Shown here piece after piece: positions 9,702 through 18,852 of a stretch of 64,000 bases of DNA. The position numbers were made by a program, and so were the translations under genes. Positions within the stretch are counted from its first letter, which is position 1. The number at the start of each line of letters is the position of its first letter. The notes beneath the pieces were generated by a model that saw only the letters and a program-made list of their open reading frames with translations, made no database searches and was not told the origin of the DNA. This DNA is from Nitrospira lenta (GTDB lineage Bacteria; Nitrospirota; Nitrospiria; Nitrospirales; Nitrospiraceae): NCBI RefSeq assembly GCF_900403705.1, contig NZ_OUNR01000001.1:1-64000 (forward strand), read 5' to 3'.

Positions 9702-9896
9702 CTACTTCGCGGGCGTCGCGGCCTTCTTTCCTGCCGCATGCTTCTGCCTGAGCGCCAAGGATCGGCGGCGGCGCTGTTCCCGCTTCAACCGTTTCCGCAA
9801 GGCCCGCACGGCGGCTCCGCCGTCATCCGCTTTCTTCGTGGTGAGTTTCTTCTTCAACTTGGCTTCTTCGGATTCTCCTGCCGTCTTCTTCGCCAT
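9702..9896 (-). CDS. Small lysine/arginine-rich basic protein
   Basis: The 64-residue product is very basic, beginning MAKKTAGESEEAKLKKKL and containing KRLKREQRRRR. It resembles short histone-H1-like or nucleic-acid-binding proteins, but no defined domain is visible. An AAGAGGAG lies about ten bases before the ATG, and the composition is clearly coding-like compared with the flanks. It sits 43 bp before the HEAT gene on the same strand. Nucleic-acid binding is inferred from charge only. Confidence 0.6.
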   Translation of the reverse strand: MAKKTAGESEEAKLKKKLTTKKADDGGAAVRALRKRLKREQRRRRSLALRQKHAAGKKAATPAK

Positions 9897-10008
9897 GCCG
9901 TCTGACTCCTCTTCCTCAAATCGATAATGGGCGTGATCTGCCCTTGAATTTTGACGGCCCAGTGTAGAGGAGACCTTCCAGCACTGTCAACCGCGCCGGC
10001 TCCCGCCG

Positions 10009-10683
10009 CTATCCGATGACGAGCGTGATGTTTTCAGTATGGGCCGTATGGTCGGCCGCTAAGAAGGACGGGACTCGACGAATGCGCCGCTGCATCAACA
10101 CATCGGTCGGCAGAATGCGCGGACGATGCGCCGACGAGGAAACCGGCAATCCCAATGTAGCGACGGGAGGAACCCGGATGGCGAGCGGGTCGAGATGGTG
10201 GACACTGAGGAGCGCGGATTGCGTCGAAGGAGCCTCTTCTTCCGCCAGCACAAAGTCCGGACGGCGGTCTCCAACGACCTCCAACTGAATCACAGACAAT
10301 CCGTTCTGCACCATGCCCAACTTCACGGCCGCGGCCTGAGAAAGATCGAGGATCCGGCCATTCACATAGGGACCGCGATCGTTGATTCGCACACGGACAT
10401 GCTTCCCGTTCGTCAGGTTCACCACGCGCACCATGCTGCCGAGCGGAAGAGTCCGGTGCGCGGCGGTCAGGGCCTGCATGTCAAATAGCTCCCCATTGGC
10501 AGCCTGTTTGCCATGAAACTGCTCCCCGTACCAGGAAGCAATGCCCCGGTCCTTAATGCCGACATCCAGTCCGGTTTCTCCCTTCGGCACCCACGAGCAG
10601 GCGCCGAACGATACACAGAGGGCGGCCACGAGGACCCCCGAAAGGCCGATGCGCGGATGTGTCGTACAGATTTGACGTGTCAT
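10009..10683 (-). CDS. rlpA: RlpA-family septal ring lytic transglycosylase / lipoprotein
   Basis: The 224-residue protein carries the double-psi beta-barrel of RlpA: GIASWYGEQFHGKQAANGE near residue 47, then AAHRTLPLGS, VRINDRGPY and GRILDLSQAAA. The N-terminal hydrophobic segment ends in SFGACS, a plausible lipobox with cysteine 29. RlpA proteins cleave denuded glycan strands at the septum or poles. The SPOR domain found in some relatives is absent and is replaced by an unrelated tail. GGAGG lies eleven bases upstream of the ATG. Confidence 0.92.
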   Translation of the reverse strand: MTRQICTTHPRIGLSGVLVAALCVSFGACSWVPKGETGLDVGIKDRGIASWYGEQFHGKQAANGELFDMQALTAAHRTLPLGSMVRVVNLTNGKHVRVRINDRGPYVNGRILDLSQAAAVKLGMVQNGLSVIQLEVVGDRRPDFVLAEEEAPSTQSALLSVHHLDPLAIRVPPVATLGLPVSSSAHRPRILPTDVLMQRRIRRVPSFLAADHTAHTENITLVIG

Positions 10684-10994
10684 CTTCGTTCAATCCTCCA
10701 CTTGTAGGCTAGGACGTCCGGCTCACAGGTGTCAGCCTACGGGAGGTTGCCGGCCTCAACAATACCGACTGCGTACTCCTTACCCCCTACATTTGTACGG
10801 GGGAAATCCCGGGCACATTCACAATCGGGTGGTACGAGAACGAACACAACGGCATGTTTCGAAAGAACGCGGTGACGCTATATATAGGGAGGACGGGAAA
10901 AGAGTCAACCTGCGGCCAGGGATAGAGCCGGCCCAAACGACGACCGCACGTCCGGGAAACCGACCTGGAGTCGGCTTCCCGGAACAGATGGCGA
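10684..10994. other. Intergenic region with two hairpins, no gene
   Basis: No convincing coding sequence is present. Two stem-loops are visible: one at 10783-10803 (CCCCC-TAC against GTA-C-GGGGG, one bulge) and one at 10951-10983. A weaker inverted repeat, GTAGGCT/AGCCTAC, lies at 10704-10740. The rlpA promoter should be within this stretch, but I cannot identify its boxes. Confidence 0.55.
10951..10983 (-). terminator. Terminator-like hairpin after the YajG-like lipoprotein gene
   Basis: TCCGGGAA-CCGAC pairs with GTCGG-TTCCCGGA around a CTGGA loop, with a single A/C mismatch. The hairpin lies 12 bases past the stop of the gene ending at 10995. No U-tract follows, so intrinsic termination is uncertain and an RNA-stability role is equally possible. 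Confidence 0.45.
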
Positions 10995-11621
10995 CTAGCG
11001 AAAACGCAATGCCGTTCCATCAAATTTGGTCGTGCTCATGAACTTTTCAAAGTTCCGTTCCAACACTTCACTCACAAGTTCCTCGCCGTCTTCAGGGGCA
11101 TACCAGAACACGGTGTAGTTCCCCGTGTGGCTATTGGTACTAGTGATCGAACTTCCGTCCACCTGGTTAGCCGCATGCACGGTCATTTTACTCTTCGCGG
11201 TGATGTCCGTGGATCCGACGACACCATGCGCGTCAGCCGACAACTCGAGAACCTTCCCGGAGATCACCACATCCGCTCCCCCGGTCTGACTGGCAGAGGC
11301 CGCATACTGCGCCCGCCATCCCTTACGGGTCAGATAGTCGGCGAACGCTTTGGCCGTGGCTTCTCCGACCGTCCCGCTCTTGACGGTCAAGACCTGATCG
11401 GCACCCCAGAGTGAATGACGCGTCCCCAGCTTCGTACGGTCAGACCGGTCGTCCTGAAAAGGAATCACGACCACTTTGACCGAGCTGACGGGAGCCGCCG
11501 CGGTCGGCGTTGCGGCAGGAGTGATCCCCACATTCATCGGCACCGCTTCACCCTTGGCCGCACACCCTCCTAACCACACCAGGCTGCCCAATAGCATTGC
11601 GCTCCAAGCCATCTGTTTCAC
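10995..11621 (-). CDS. Lipoprotein, YajG-like
   Basis: This 208-residue protein begins with a lipoprotein signal peptide ending LVWLGGCAAKG (lipobox LGGC, cysteine 20). After a Pro/Ala/Thr linker comes a domain with VKVVVIPFQDDRSDRT, and the alternating strands are reminiscent of YajG-type outer-membrane lipoproteins; the match is by general appearance only. It starts at a GTG (11621) with AGGAGG five bases upstream. It is monocistronic on the minus strand and has a hairpin immediately downstream. Confidence 0.75.
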   Translation of the reverse strand: MKQMAWSAMLLGSLVWLGGCAAKGEAVPMNVGITPAATPTAAAPVSSVKVVVIPFQDDRSDRTKLGTRHSLWGADQVLTVKSGTVGEATAKAFADYLTRKGWRAQYAASASQTGGADVVISGKVLELSADAHGVVGSTDITAKSKMTVHAANQVDGSSITSTNSHTGNYTVFWYAPEDGEELVSEVLERNFEKFMSTTKFDGTALRFR

Positions 11622-11884
11622 ACGGACCTCCTCTGAGAGAAAAATAAGTGGTGACCATCGAGTCAGCGATGAATCGTATTCGGCGACGCGGGGAAAAACT
11701 CTAGCAGGTCACTCCCCAACTGTAAAGATTGCTTCTGCCGGTATCGGAGGCCGTTAGTGTTAGCCGGTGCCGTATTGACTGATCCCGGCGGACTCAGTAA
11801 GATCCGACGCGTGATGACGATGTGCTCGTGCAGTGCGATCGTACGACGAACTCCTTCACAGTTGATTACCCCGACACCATAGTC

Positions 11885-12874
11885 ATGATTGACGTTCAGA
11901 ACATTACCAAGCGGTATGGGAATCTCACGGCCATCGACCGGGTCACCTTTTCCGTGGCCAAAGGCGAGGTGTTGGCATTTCTTGGCCCGAACGGCGCCGG
12001 GAAGACCACCACCATGCGCATTCTCACCTGTTTCATGCCGGCCACCGAGGGCAGGGCTACAGTCGCCGGATTTGATTGCGCCGACCAGCCCCTCGACGTG
12101 AAACGCCGCATCGGCTATCTCCCGGAAACGCCACCGGTCTATCTGGAATTCACCGTCTCGGAATATCTGACCTTCGTCGGCCGGATGCGCGGCATGGTCG
12201 GCAAAAACCTCACGACGGCGATCGATCAATCCATTGAAAAGTTAGCACTAGGCACCGTCCGCCATCGCCTGATCGGCAACCTGTCGCGAGGCTATCGTCA
12301 ACGCGTGGGGCTGGCTCAAGCCGTCCTGCATGATCCGCCGGTCTTGATTCTCGACGAACCGACCGTCGGGCTGGATCCGAAACAGATCATCGAAATTCGT
12401 GACTTGATCAAGGGGCTGGCCGGGTCGCATTCCGTGATCCTCAGCACGCACATCCTTCCCGAAGCCACCGCCGTCTGCCAGCGGGTTGTTATTATCAGCG
12501 GCGGACGGATCGTTGCCGAAGACACCCCCGATCAGCTGTCTGCGCGACTCCGGCATTCGGAAAAAATCTCGGTGACGATCAAAACGCCGCCGGACAACTG
12601 TCTGGCCAAGCTCCAATCCATCCCGGGCATTCTGAATGTGTTTCAAGGCCAGTCCGCCGGCACATTCCTCCTGGAATGCGCGCTGGGTCAGGACAAGCGT
12701 GATGAGGTCGCCCGGTTCATCATCGCCAATCAGTGGGGCCTCCTCGAACTACGGACCATCTCCATGACCCTTGAAGACGTCTTCCTGCAACTGACCCGCC
12801 ATGAAGAGGGCATGACACCTCAAGCCGACCAGGTAAGCGAGCTCCCCCAGGCCACCCAGGAGACCGCCTCATGA
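11885..12874 (+). CDS. ABC transporter ATP-binding protein (GldA/ABC-2 type)
   Basis: The ATPase has Walker A GPNGAGKTTT (about residues 38-47), signature LSRGYRQRVGLAQ and Walker B VLILDEPTVGLD, followed by a C-terminal domain of about 110 residues usual in ABC-2 exporters. I chose ATG 11885 (MIDVQNITKRYG), which gives 329 residues and the normal family N-terminus. A GTG at 11822 would add 21 residues with no family similarity. The 4-bp overlap with the permease gene indicates an operon of four genes up to 16545. Confidence 0.92.
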   Translation: MIDVQNITKRYGNLTAIDRVTFSVAKGEVLAFLGPNGAGKTTTMRILTCFMPATEGRATVAGFDCADQPLDVKRRIGYLPETPPVYLEFTVSEYLTFVGRMRGMVGKNLTTAIDQSIEKLALGTVRHRLIGNLSRGYRQRVGLAQAVLHDPPVLILDEPTVGLDPKQIIEIRDLIKGLAGSHSVILSTHILPEATAVCQRVVIISGGRIVAEDTPDQLSARLRHSEKISVTIKTPPDNCLAKLQSIPGILNVFQGQSAGTFLLECALGQDKRDEVARFIIANQWGLLELRTISMTLEDVFLQLTRHEEGMTPQADQVSELPQATQETAS

Positions 12875-13641
12875 CTCCGGTACAGGCCATTATCGCGAAA
12901 GAACTGCGCGGCTACTTTGTGTCTCCGGTAGTCTATGTCGTCGGCGCCATCTTTTTGCTCATCTTCGGATTCTTGTCCTATCTCTACGTGGTCTATGCCG
13001 GCTATCAGGCCATCCAGATCATGCAGATGCAAGGCGGCCAGGCGCAGTTAAACTTGAACGACCTGGTCTTCCGGAATCTCTTCGCGAGTATGCGGTTTGT
13101 GCTCCTCATCATTCTCCCCATTCTCACGATGCGGCTCTTTGCAGAAGAGCGCAAACTGCGCACCTTCGAATTTCTGATGACCTCGCCGATCGGCATCAAT
13201 GAAATCGTGGCCGGCAAATTCGTCAGCGTGTTTCTTGTCTTCTTGGGCCTCCTCGGCCTGACCGGCCTCGTGCCGACGGTCCTAATGCTCTTCAGCGACT
13301 TCGACTGGAATCCGATTTGGACCGGCTATCTCGGCATGACCCTGCTCGGCGCCCTGTTTATCTCAGTCGGTCTACTCGCATCGGCGATCACGGAAAACCA
13401 GATCGTCGCCGCGTTTCTCAGCTTCGGCATATTGCTGCTCATCTGGTTGATCTCCGGCTTGGGCGCGCTGTTGGGCGACACCACCCTGGGACAAATCATT
13501 TCGTATGTCTCGTTCATGGACCATTACGATCGCCTGGTGCGCGGCCTGATCGACACGAAAGACCTGGTGTACTTCTTCAGCAGCCTGGCCTTCATGCTCT
13601 TTCTCACCCACCGCGCGGTGGAATCGACCAGGTGGAAATGA
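12871..13641 (+). CDS. ABC-2 type permease (GldF-like)
   Basis: The 256-residue membrane protein has about six transmembrane segments, with the ABC-2 feature RLFAEERKLRTFEFLMTSPI in the cytoplasmic loop around residues 88-107. Together with the preceding ATPase it would form a membrane exporter. The gene overlaps both neighbours by 4 bp (ATGA), indicating tight translational coupling. GldF-like architecture is inferred from gene order and size; the substrate is unknown and there is no sign of gliding genes nearby. Confidence 0.9.
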   Translation: MTPVQAIIAKELRGYFVSPVVYVVGAIFLLIFGFLSYLYVVYAGYQAIQIMQMQGGQAQLNLNDLVFRNLFASMRFVLLIILPILTMRLFAEERKLRTFEFLMTSPIGINEIVAGKFVSVFLVFLGLLGLTGLVPTVLMLFSDFDWNPIWTGYLGMTLLGALFISVGLLASAITENQIVAAFLSFGILLLIWLISGLGALLGDTTLGQIISYVSFMDHYDRLVRGLIDTKDLVYFFSSLAFMLFLTHRAVESTRWK

Positions 13642-15161
13642 GCCTGAAAGCCCTCCCGCTCGGCATCATTGGAACTGTCCTGGCCGTTGCCGGCCTGATC
13701 GCCTATAGCCTCACGCCTGATCTCCTGTGGGCCGTCACGATCGCGGAAGGACTGGCGCTCCTGTGCCTGGTCCTCTTTTTCATCCTGCATTTTGACGCCG
13801 TCAAAGCCTTTTCAAGCCGCCGCTCAACCCATATGGGAGCGAACAGCCTTCTCATGATTCTGCTGGTCACGGCTATTCTCGTGATTGTGAACTTCCTGGC
13901 GGCGCGCCATTCCATCCGTTGGGATCTCTCGGAGAATCAGAATTTCACCCTGGCGCCACAGACCTATCGTGTACTCCGCAGTCTTCCGCAAGATGTGAAG
14001 ATTACCGTCTTCACGCGCGAAAAAGACCCTGGCTATACCGGCTACAAAGAGCGGCTTGAAAGTTATCGCCAAGCCTCGAATAAACTCACCGTCGAATTCG
14101 TCGATCCGGAACGGCAACCGAAAATCGCGCAGAACTACGGCATCTTCCGAACCGACACGGCCATCTTCGAGAGCAACGGACAAACGATTCGTATCACCAG
14201 TCCATCGGAAGTCGAACTCACCGGCGCGCTGATCCGTATTTCCAAACCCGCCAAGAAACGCATCGTCTTCCTAGAGGGCCACAGCGAACGCAGCCTGGAA
14301 GACAAAGAACGCAACGGCCTGTCCCTGGCAAAGGAAGCGCTGAGCAAACAGGGCTACGACATCGGCACTCTGTCGCTGCTGAAGGACGCGGCCGTCCCGG
14401 ACGACACCGCCGTGCTCGTCCTCGCCGGTCCGCGCAACCAGGTGACCAAAGAAGAACAAGACCGCATTCGAACCTACGTGGACAAGGGCGGGCACCTGCT
14501 CGCGATGATCGACCCGGACACCAAGACTGAACTGGATCCATTGCTTGCCCACTACGGCCTCGGCTTGGGCCAGGGAGTCCTCGTCGATCTCCAAGATCGA
14601 CTGGCCCAAGGGGACCTGACCTCCCTGTTGGTCCGCACCTTCACGGAGCATGAAATTACCCAGGACCTGACCGCGGCGGTCCTGTTCCCGCTCGCTCGCC
14701 ACCTGATCTTCGATGAGCAGACCGGGAAAGACTGGGATTATGTCCCGTTGGCACGGACGTCCCCGAACAGTTGGGCCGAGACCAACATGCAAGGCCGTGT
14801 CGTCAGCTTGAATGAAAACGAAGACGTGAAGGGGCCCTTGCCGCTCGCCGCCGCGCTGGCACCCCAAAAGGCTCCGGAGGAAGGGAAGCCCAGACCAGCC
14901 ATCGTGGTCATAGGCAATTCAACATTCGCCACCAATGCGTTTTTCAACTTCCCCGGCAACACCGACTTTTTCTTGCACACCACCGGATGGCTTGCCGAGG
15001 AGCGGGATCTGATCTCTATCGTCCCCAAAGAGCCGGCTCTCCGGCCTTTCATCCCGAATCCTACGCAAGAGCGGACATTGCTCTACATTCAAGTCCTCTT
15101 CCTCCCCATCATGACGATGCTGACCGGCGTGATGGTCTGGAGAAAACGTCGCAGGCTGTAA
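13638..15161 (+). CDS. GldG-like ABC transporter auxiliary protein
   Basis: The protein has two or three N-terminal transmembrane segments, then a large extracytoplasmic domain of the ABC_transp_aux/GldG type (RWDLSENQNFTLAPQTYRVL, then LPQDVKITVFTREKDPGY), and a C-terminal transmembrane segment before RKRRRL. The start is ATG 13638 (MSLKALPLG), overlapping the permease stop by 4 bp, giving 507 residues. A longer frame reading back to 13317 would run inside the permease gene and is not real. It probably completes the ABC-2 complex. Confidence 0.9.
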   Translation: MSLKALPLGIIGTVLAVAGLIAYSLTPDLLWAVTIAEGLALLCLVLFFILHFDAVKAFSSRRSTHMGANSLLMILLVTAILVIVNFLAARHSIRWDLSENQNFTLAPQTYRVLRSLPQDVKITVFTREKDPGYTGYKERLESYRQASNKLTVEFVDPERQPKIAQNYGIFRTDTAIFESNGQTIRITSPSEVELTGALIRISKPAKKRIVFLEGHSERSLEDKERNGLSLAKEALSKQGYDIGTLSLLKDAAVPDDTAVLVLAGPRNQVTKEEQDRIRTYVDKGGHLLAMIDPDTKTELDPLLAHYGLGLGQGVLVDLQDRLAQGDLTSLLVRTFTEHEITQDLTAAVLFPLARHLIFDEQTGKDWDYVPLARTSPNSWAETNMQGRVVSLNENEDVKGPLPLAAALAPQKAPEEGKPRPAIVVIGNSTFATNAFFNFPGNTDFFLHTTGWLAEERDLISIVPKEPALRPFIPNPTQERTLLYIQVLFLPIMTMLTGVMVWRKRRRL

Positions 15162-15165
15162 CTCT

Positions 15166-16545
15166 ATGCGCTATTGGCCCACATTACTTCTGCTGTTCAT
15201 TCTGGCGGGACTGGGGAGCTACCTCTATTTCGTCGAATTGCCGGCGAAGCAAAGCGAAGAAAAACAGATTGTCGCGCAACAGAACCTTCTCCCCTTCGCT
15301 GAAACAGACATCACCGGACTCACCGTCTCCACGCCGCAGGGCGTCGTCGAGATGAAGCGACGAGACCAGAAGGGCTGGTCGATTACCGCGCCGCTTCAGA
15401 CCGACGCCGATATGCGGGAAGTGCAGTCGATGATTCGGGCGCTCGTCACCGGAAAGGTGCTCCGCAGCGTCGAAGAAAATCCCAGCGCGCTGGCCCCATT
15501 CGGGCTCGAACAACCGATCACGACCATCACCGTCACCGCGGGCGCGCAACAGGAAACCCTGTCGATCGGCGACAACGGTCCCCTCTCCTCGACGCTCTAC
15601 GTCCATCGGCATTCCTCACACAGCGTGCTCTTGACGGACCTGACCACGAAAAGCTTCGTCAATAAAACCTTGCTGACGTTCCGCCGGAAGGATCTGCTGC
15701 AATTTGTGCAAGCCGACCTCGACCGCGTGCGTCTGACCTACCCGACGACGGAAATCGTGCTCTACAATCTGTCAAAGAATAAACCCAAGCCGACGTGGAA
15801 AATCCGCTACCCGATCGAAGCCGAGGCGGACCAGACGGAAGTGCGCTCGCTGCTGTTCAAGATGGAAGATTTGAAAGCGCTCGGCATCATCGATCCCGGT
15901 CCTGAACGGACGGCGATTGCGAAGACGCTGACCACCCCAAAGCTGAAGATCACCCTACACACCACCGATGGGGATCAGACGGTGAAGCTCTATCAGCCCG
16001 ATCCTGAGAGCGGGGAAGCCTTTGCTGAAACCAGACCGGATGCGCCGCTCTACCGGATCAACCCGCTGGTCATTAAAGATCTGTCGCGTGAGCTCTTCAC
16101 CCTCCAGGACAAGCGCCTGTTGGGAATCGACTACACGGAGATCGCGATGCTCTCCGTGAAGACGCGAGATAAACAGTACGTATTGATCAATGAGAATGGC
16201 CAGTGGGTCCTCGAAGACCAACCGACAGAGAAACTGGTTCAGGAAGCCGCCGATCTGCTCGTCAGCCGCGTGGCCAATCTTCCCGCCGAAGAACGGGTCA
16301 CCAAGCAAGCGGCCGCCCTGGCCCCCTATGGACTCGTCGCCCCGACGGCGGAGTTTGTCGCTACCGGGAGAGACGGCAAGATCGCCGGCCGCCTCACGCT
16401 CGGCACCCAGGCCGGTAACCTCATCTATGCGACCGGCGAGCGCCTACAAGGCGTCTTCCAGGCCCGCCCCGATCTCCTCAATCAGATTCCGGCCAAAGCC
16501 GAGCTCGTAGCCAAACCGGCCGACAAGAATGCGTCGGCGCACTAG
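15166..16545 (+). CDS. DUF4340 domain-containing protein
   Basis: This 459-residue protein has one N-terminal transmembrane anchor (LLLLFILAGLGSYLYFVEL) followed by two copies of a DUF4340-like beta-rich domain (roughly residues 55-230 and 300-445). DUF4340 proteins typically sit right after GldG-like genes, as here, four bases downstream. It is expected to be extracytoplasmic and part of the same exporter system. The biochemical role is not known. It converges with the ccm operon. Confidence 0.88.
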   Translation: MRYWPTLLLLFILAGLGSYLYFVELPAKQSEEKQIVAQQNLLPFAETDITGLTVSTPQGVVEMKRRDQKGWSITAPLQTDADMREVQSMIRALVTGKVLRSVEENPSALAPFGLEQPITTITVTAGAQQETLSIGDNGPLSSTLYVHRHSSHSVLLTDLTTKSFVNKTLLTFRRKDLLQFVQADLDRVRLTYPTTEIVLYNLSKNKPKPTWKIRYPIEAEADQTEVRSLLFKMEDLKALGIIDPGPERTAIAKTLTTPKLKITLHTTDGDQTVKLYQPDPESGEAFAETRPDAPLYRINPLVIKDLSRELFTLQDKRLLGIDYTEIAMLSVKTRDKQYVLINENGQWVLEDQPTEKLVQEAADLLVSRVANLPAEERVTKQAAALAPYGLVAPTAEFVATGRDGKIAGRLTLGTQAGNLIYATGERLQGVFQARPDLLNQIPAKAELVAKPADKNASAH

Positions 16546-16577
16546 ACGGCAGGAACCATCCGGCAAGATCGTTCGAG

Positions 16578-17864
16578 CTAGGGGATTTCCCGGTCGATGA
16601 CGATGGCGACGGTGTGTGTCCCCGATTGCAGCGGCTCACTCATCCCTTGAAGATCACCGCTCTTAGGCATGGCCTCGCCGGATTTCGACAGGCGAGCCAC
16701 AATCACAACAGGGCCGACATCGGACAGCTTTCGCGATGGCATGGGGCTGGTCGAATCATCGAGTCGGAAGGTGAAGGGTAAATCTTTCCGGGTGGCGCGC
16801 ACGATCGACACCGGCATGGGCGGACCGTTCACCTCGCGGGCAAAGACGAAGAGCGTATCGGTCGGCGAGCCTTTTTCGGCAAGACCCGGCGCAATCGTCA
16901 CCTGACCGCTGATCGTAACCGCCGGTCCAGCCTGGTTGGCCGGATTCGCCGGTGCCGGCGGCGTTGAAACCTGCGCCGCCTGGCGACCACCCGCAAGTTC
17001 TCTCGCTTCGGCAATACCGGCCACAATTTCCTGGATCGCATCCGGATCCGTCCCGGGAGGCAGATTGGTACGCGCCTCTTCCCAGTAGGAGGCGGCACGG
17101 CCGAACTCTTTGTGATTGTAGGCCACCGTCCCAGCCAACATCAGAGCTTTGATATTTTTGGGATCGGCCTTCAGAGCCTGCTGAATCAATGCCTCCGGCC
17201 GACCGTCTAACTTCCGGCCGTTCAGCACACCCAACGCATCGGCATAATCCGCCAGCATTTGTGCGTCATTGGGAATCAGCCGCATCGCCGTCTCATAGAT
17301 CGGGACCGCCTCTTGATGCCGCCCCAACTCCACATAAGCCCGGGCAAGTAACGACCACCCCACACCGTCGGTCGGATTCTGTTCGAGTTTGTTTTTCAGC
17401 CGTTCCGTCAAGGCCTCCATCTCACTCAGCGTGAAAGGCGCCCGCTCTCCACTCTCCTGCCCCGAGGCACCCGATGCCGTGAGACCGGAATGAATAATAG
17501 CCTGCGGACTGCCGAGCTTGGCGTACAACACAACGCTGACCGTGGGAATGACCAGGGCAAGGACGACAGCCACCGCTTTGCTGCTCAACTGAGGCCCGGA
17601 TGCCGACGCTGGAATCTCCGCACGACCGGTCTCTTCAAGCACACGGCGATCCAACTCACGGCGAGCGATCTGATACTGCTCGTCGGTCAACACGCCGTTC
17701 CGGTGATCCTGCTCCAACTCAACGAACTGCTGCCGGTAGACCGACAGTCGCTTCTCCTGTTCACCCGCGTCCATGGCAACCGGACGCCGCAGCAAGGGCC
17801 AGAGCAACGGACCGAGGATCGCGAGCATTAGACCGGATACGACGAGCCAAAAAGTCACGATCAT
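16578..17864 (-). CDS. ccmI: Cytochrome c maturation protein CcmI (CycH)
   Basis: The 428-residue protein has two transmembrane segments (about residues 3-24 and 95-117) flanking the charged CcmI helix that contains VYRQQFVELEQDHRNGVLTD. A periplasmic TPR region (about 145-280) and a C-terminal beta domain (about 310-425) follow. CcmI chaperones apocytochrome c to the CcmFH ligase. It is the last gene of the ccm operon and overlaps ccmH by 4 bp. Confidence 0.93.
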   Translation of the reverse strand: MIVTFWLVVSGLMLAILGPLLWPLLRRPVAMDAGEQEKRLSVYRQQFVELEQDHRNGVLTDEQYQIARRELDRRVLEETGRAEIPASASGPQLSSKAVAVVLALVIPTVSVVLYAKLGSPQAIIHSGLTASGASGQESGERAPFTLSEMEALTERLKNKLEQNPTDGVGWSLLARAYVELGRHQEAVPIYETAMRLIPNDAQMLADYADALGVLNGRKLDGRPEALIQQALKADPKNIKALMLAGTVAYNHKEFGRAASYWEEARTNLPPGTDPDAIQEIVAGIAEARELAGGRQAAQVSTPPAPANPANQAGPAVTISGQVTIAPGLAEKGSPTDTLFVFAREVNGPPMPVSIVRATRKDLPFTFRLDDSTSPMPSRKLSDVGPVVIVARLSKSGEAMPKSGDLQGMSEPLQSGTHTVAIVIDREIP

Positions 17865-18328
17865 GGGTGTTTGGCTCCATCGGATAACAACTGTTCCACA
17901 CGCGCATGGTCGGCGTCGGAGACAACAACTTCGGGAAGAGTTTTCTGCCTTCGCCGGACCGTCAGGATCATCGCCGTTCCTCCGATAGCAAGCAGAAGAA
18001 ACGGCCCGACCCAGAGCAACGTGGTCGTCACTCGCAACGGCGGCCGGTACAACACAAAGTCCCCGTAGCGCTCGACGAGGAACTCGATGATCTCCTGATC
18101 GCTCATATTCTTCGCGATCATCTCGCGCACTTCCCGGCGCAGATCCTCAGCCAGCGGCGCATTGGAATCCGCCAGCGTTTGGTTTTGACAGACCAGGCAA
18201 CGCAGTTCGACCGCTAAGGCCTTGAGTCGGGCCTCGGCCTGAGGATTCTCTGCCAACGGCCGCGCGTCTTGAGCCGCCGCCAGGCCAGGGATCGTCATCA
18301 CACACAGCAACGCCCAGATCCGGATCAT
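17861..18328 (-). CDS. ccmH: Cytochrome c maturation protein CcmH (CycL)
   Basis: The 155-residue protein has a signal peptide, the redox motif ELRCLVCQNQ with C44 and C47, the conserved MSDQEIIEFLVERYGDFVLY segment and a C-terminal transmembrane helix. It keeps apocytochrome CXXCH cysteines reduced for heme ligation. It overlaps ccmG and ccmI by 4 bp on either side. It is the short CcmH type, with CcmI encoded as a separate protein. Confidence 0.95.
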   Translation of the reverse strand: MIRIWALLCVMTIPGLAAAQDARPLAENPQAEARLKALAVELRCLVCQNQTLADSNAPLAEDLRREVREMIAKNMSDQEIIEFLVERYGDFVLYRPPLRVTTTLLWVGPFLLLAIGGTAMILTVRRRQKTLPEVVVSDADHARVEQLLSDGAKHP

Positions 18329-18852
18329 TGGTTCTGCAGCTCCCGTACAAGAGGAAGAATCTTCTTCTCCAGGATATCCTGATCCACCGGCCCGATCTGC
18401 TTGTACCTGATTGTCCCCGCCTTATCGATCACGTAGGTCTCCGGAACTCCGTAGACGCCATAGTTGATGCCGATCCGGCCGGCTTCATCGACGGCGACCA
18501 ATTGATAGGGATTCCCCCAGCGTTGCAGCCAGGCCAGAGCTTCCGGTCTCGTGTCCTTATAATCCACGCCATAGATCGGCACTTCTCCGGACTTCGCCAT
18601 CTGCATCAACACCGGATGTTCATCTTTACAGCCGCTGCACCAGGAGGCCCAGAAGTTCAGCAACCAGACTTTCCCCGCCAACTCCTTCGGTGCAAAGACC
18701 TTGTCCGGCTCGTGCAACTGAGGCAGGGAAAAATCAGGCGCCGCTTTGCCCACGAGCGGAGACGGGACCTCGCGGGGGTTCAAGGTCAATCCGACCGCGA
18801 GGAATCCCACCATCACCACAAAGATTGCAAGCGGAAGTAAAAAGCGCTTCAT
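18325..18852 (-). CDS. ccmG: Thiol:disulfide interchange protein CcmG/DsbE
   Basis: This is a 175-residue membrane-anchored thioredoxin-fold protein with N-terminal anchor FVVMVGFLAVGLTLN and active site WASWCSGCKDEHP (C72, C75). CcmG reduces CcmH and apocytochrome c in the periplasm. The ATG at 18852 overlaps the ccmF stop (ATGA). A longer in-frame extension upstream to 18981 lies within ccmF and lacks family similarity. Confidence 0.94.
   Translation of the reverse strand: MKRFLLPLAIFVVMVGFLAVGLTLNPREVPSPLVGKAAPDFSLPQLHEPDKVFAPKELAGKVWLLNFWASWCSGCKDEHPVLMQMAKSGEVPIYGVDYKDTRPEALAWLQRWGNPYQLVAVDEAGRIGINYGVYGVPETYVIDKAGTIRYKQIGPVDQDILEKKILPLVRELQNQ

Noticed and set aside
13317-13637. N-terminal extension of the GldG-like protein
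   Set aside because: It lies wholly within the permease gene in another frame; the ATG at 13638 overlapping the stop is a normal operon start.
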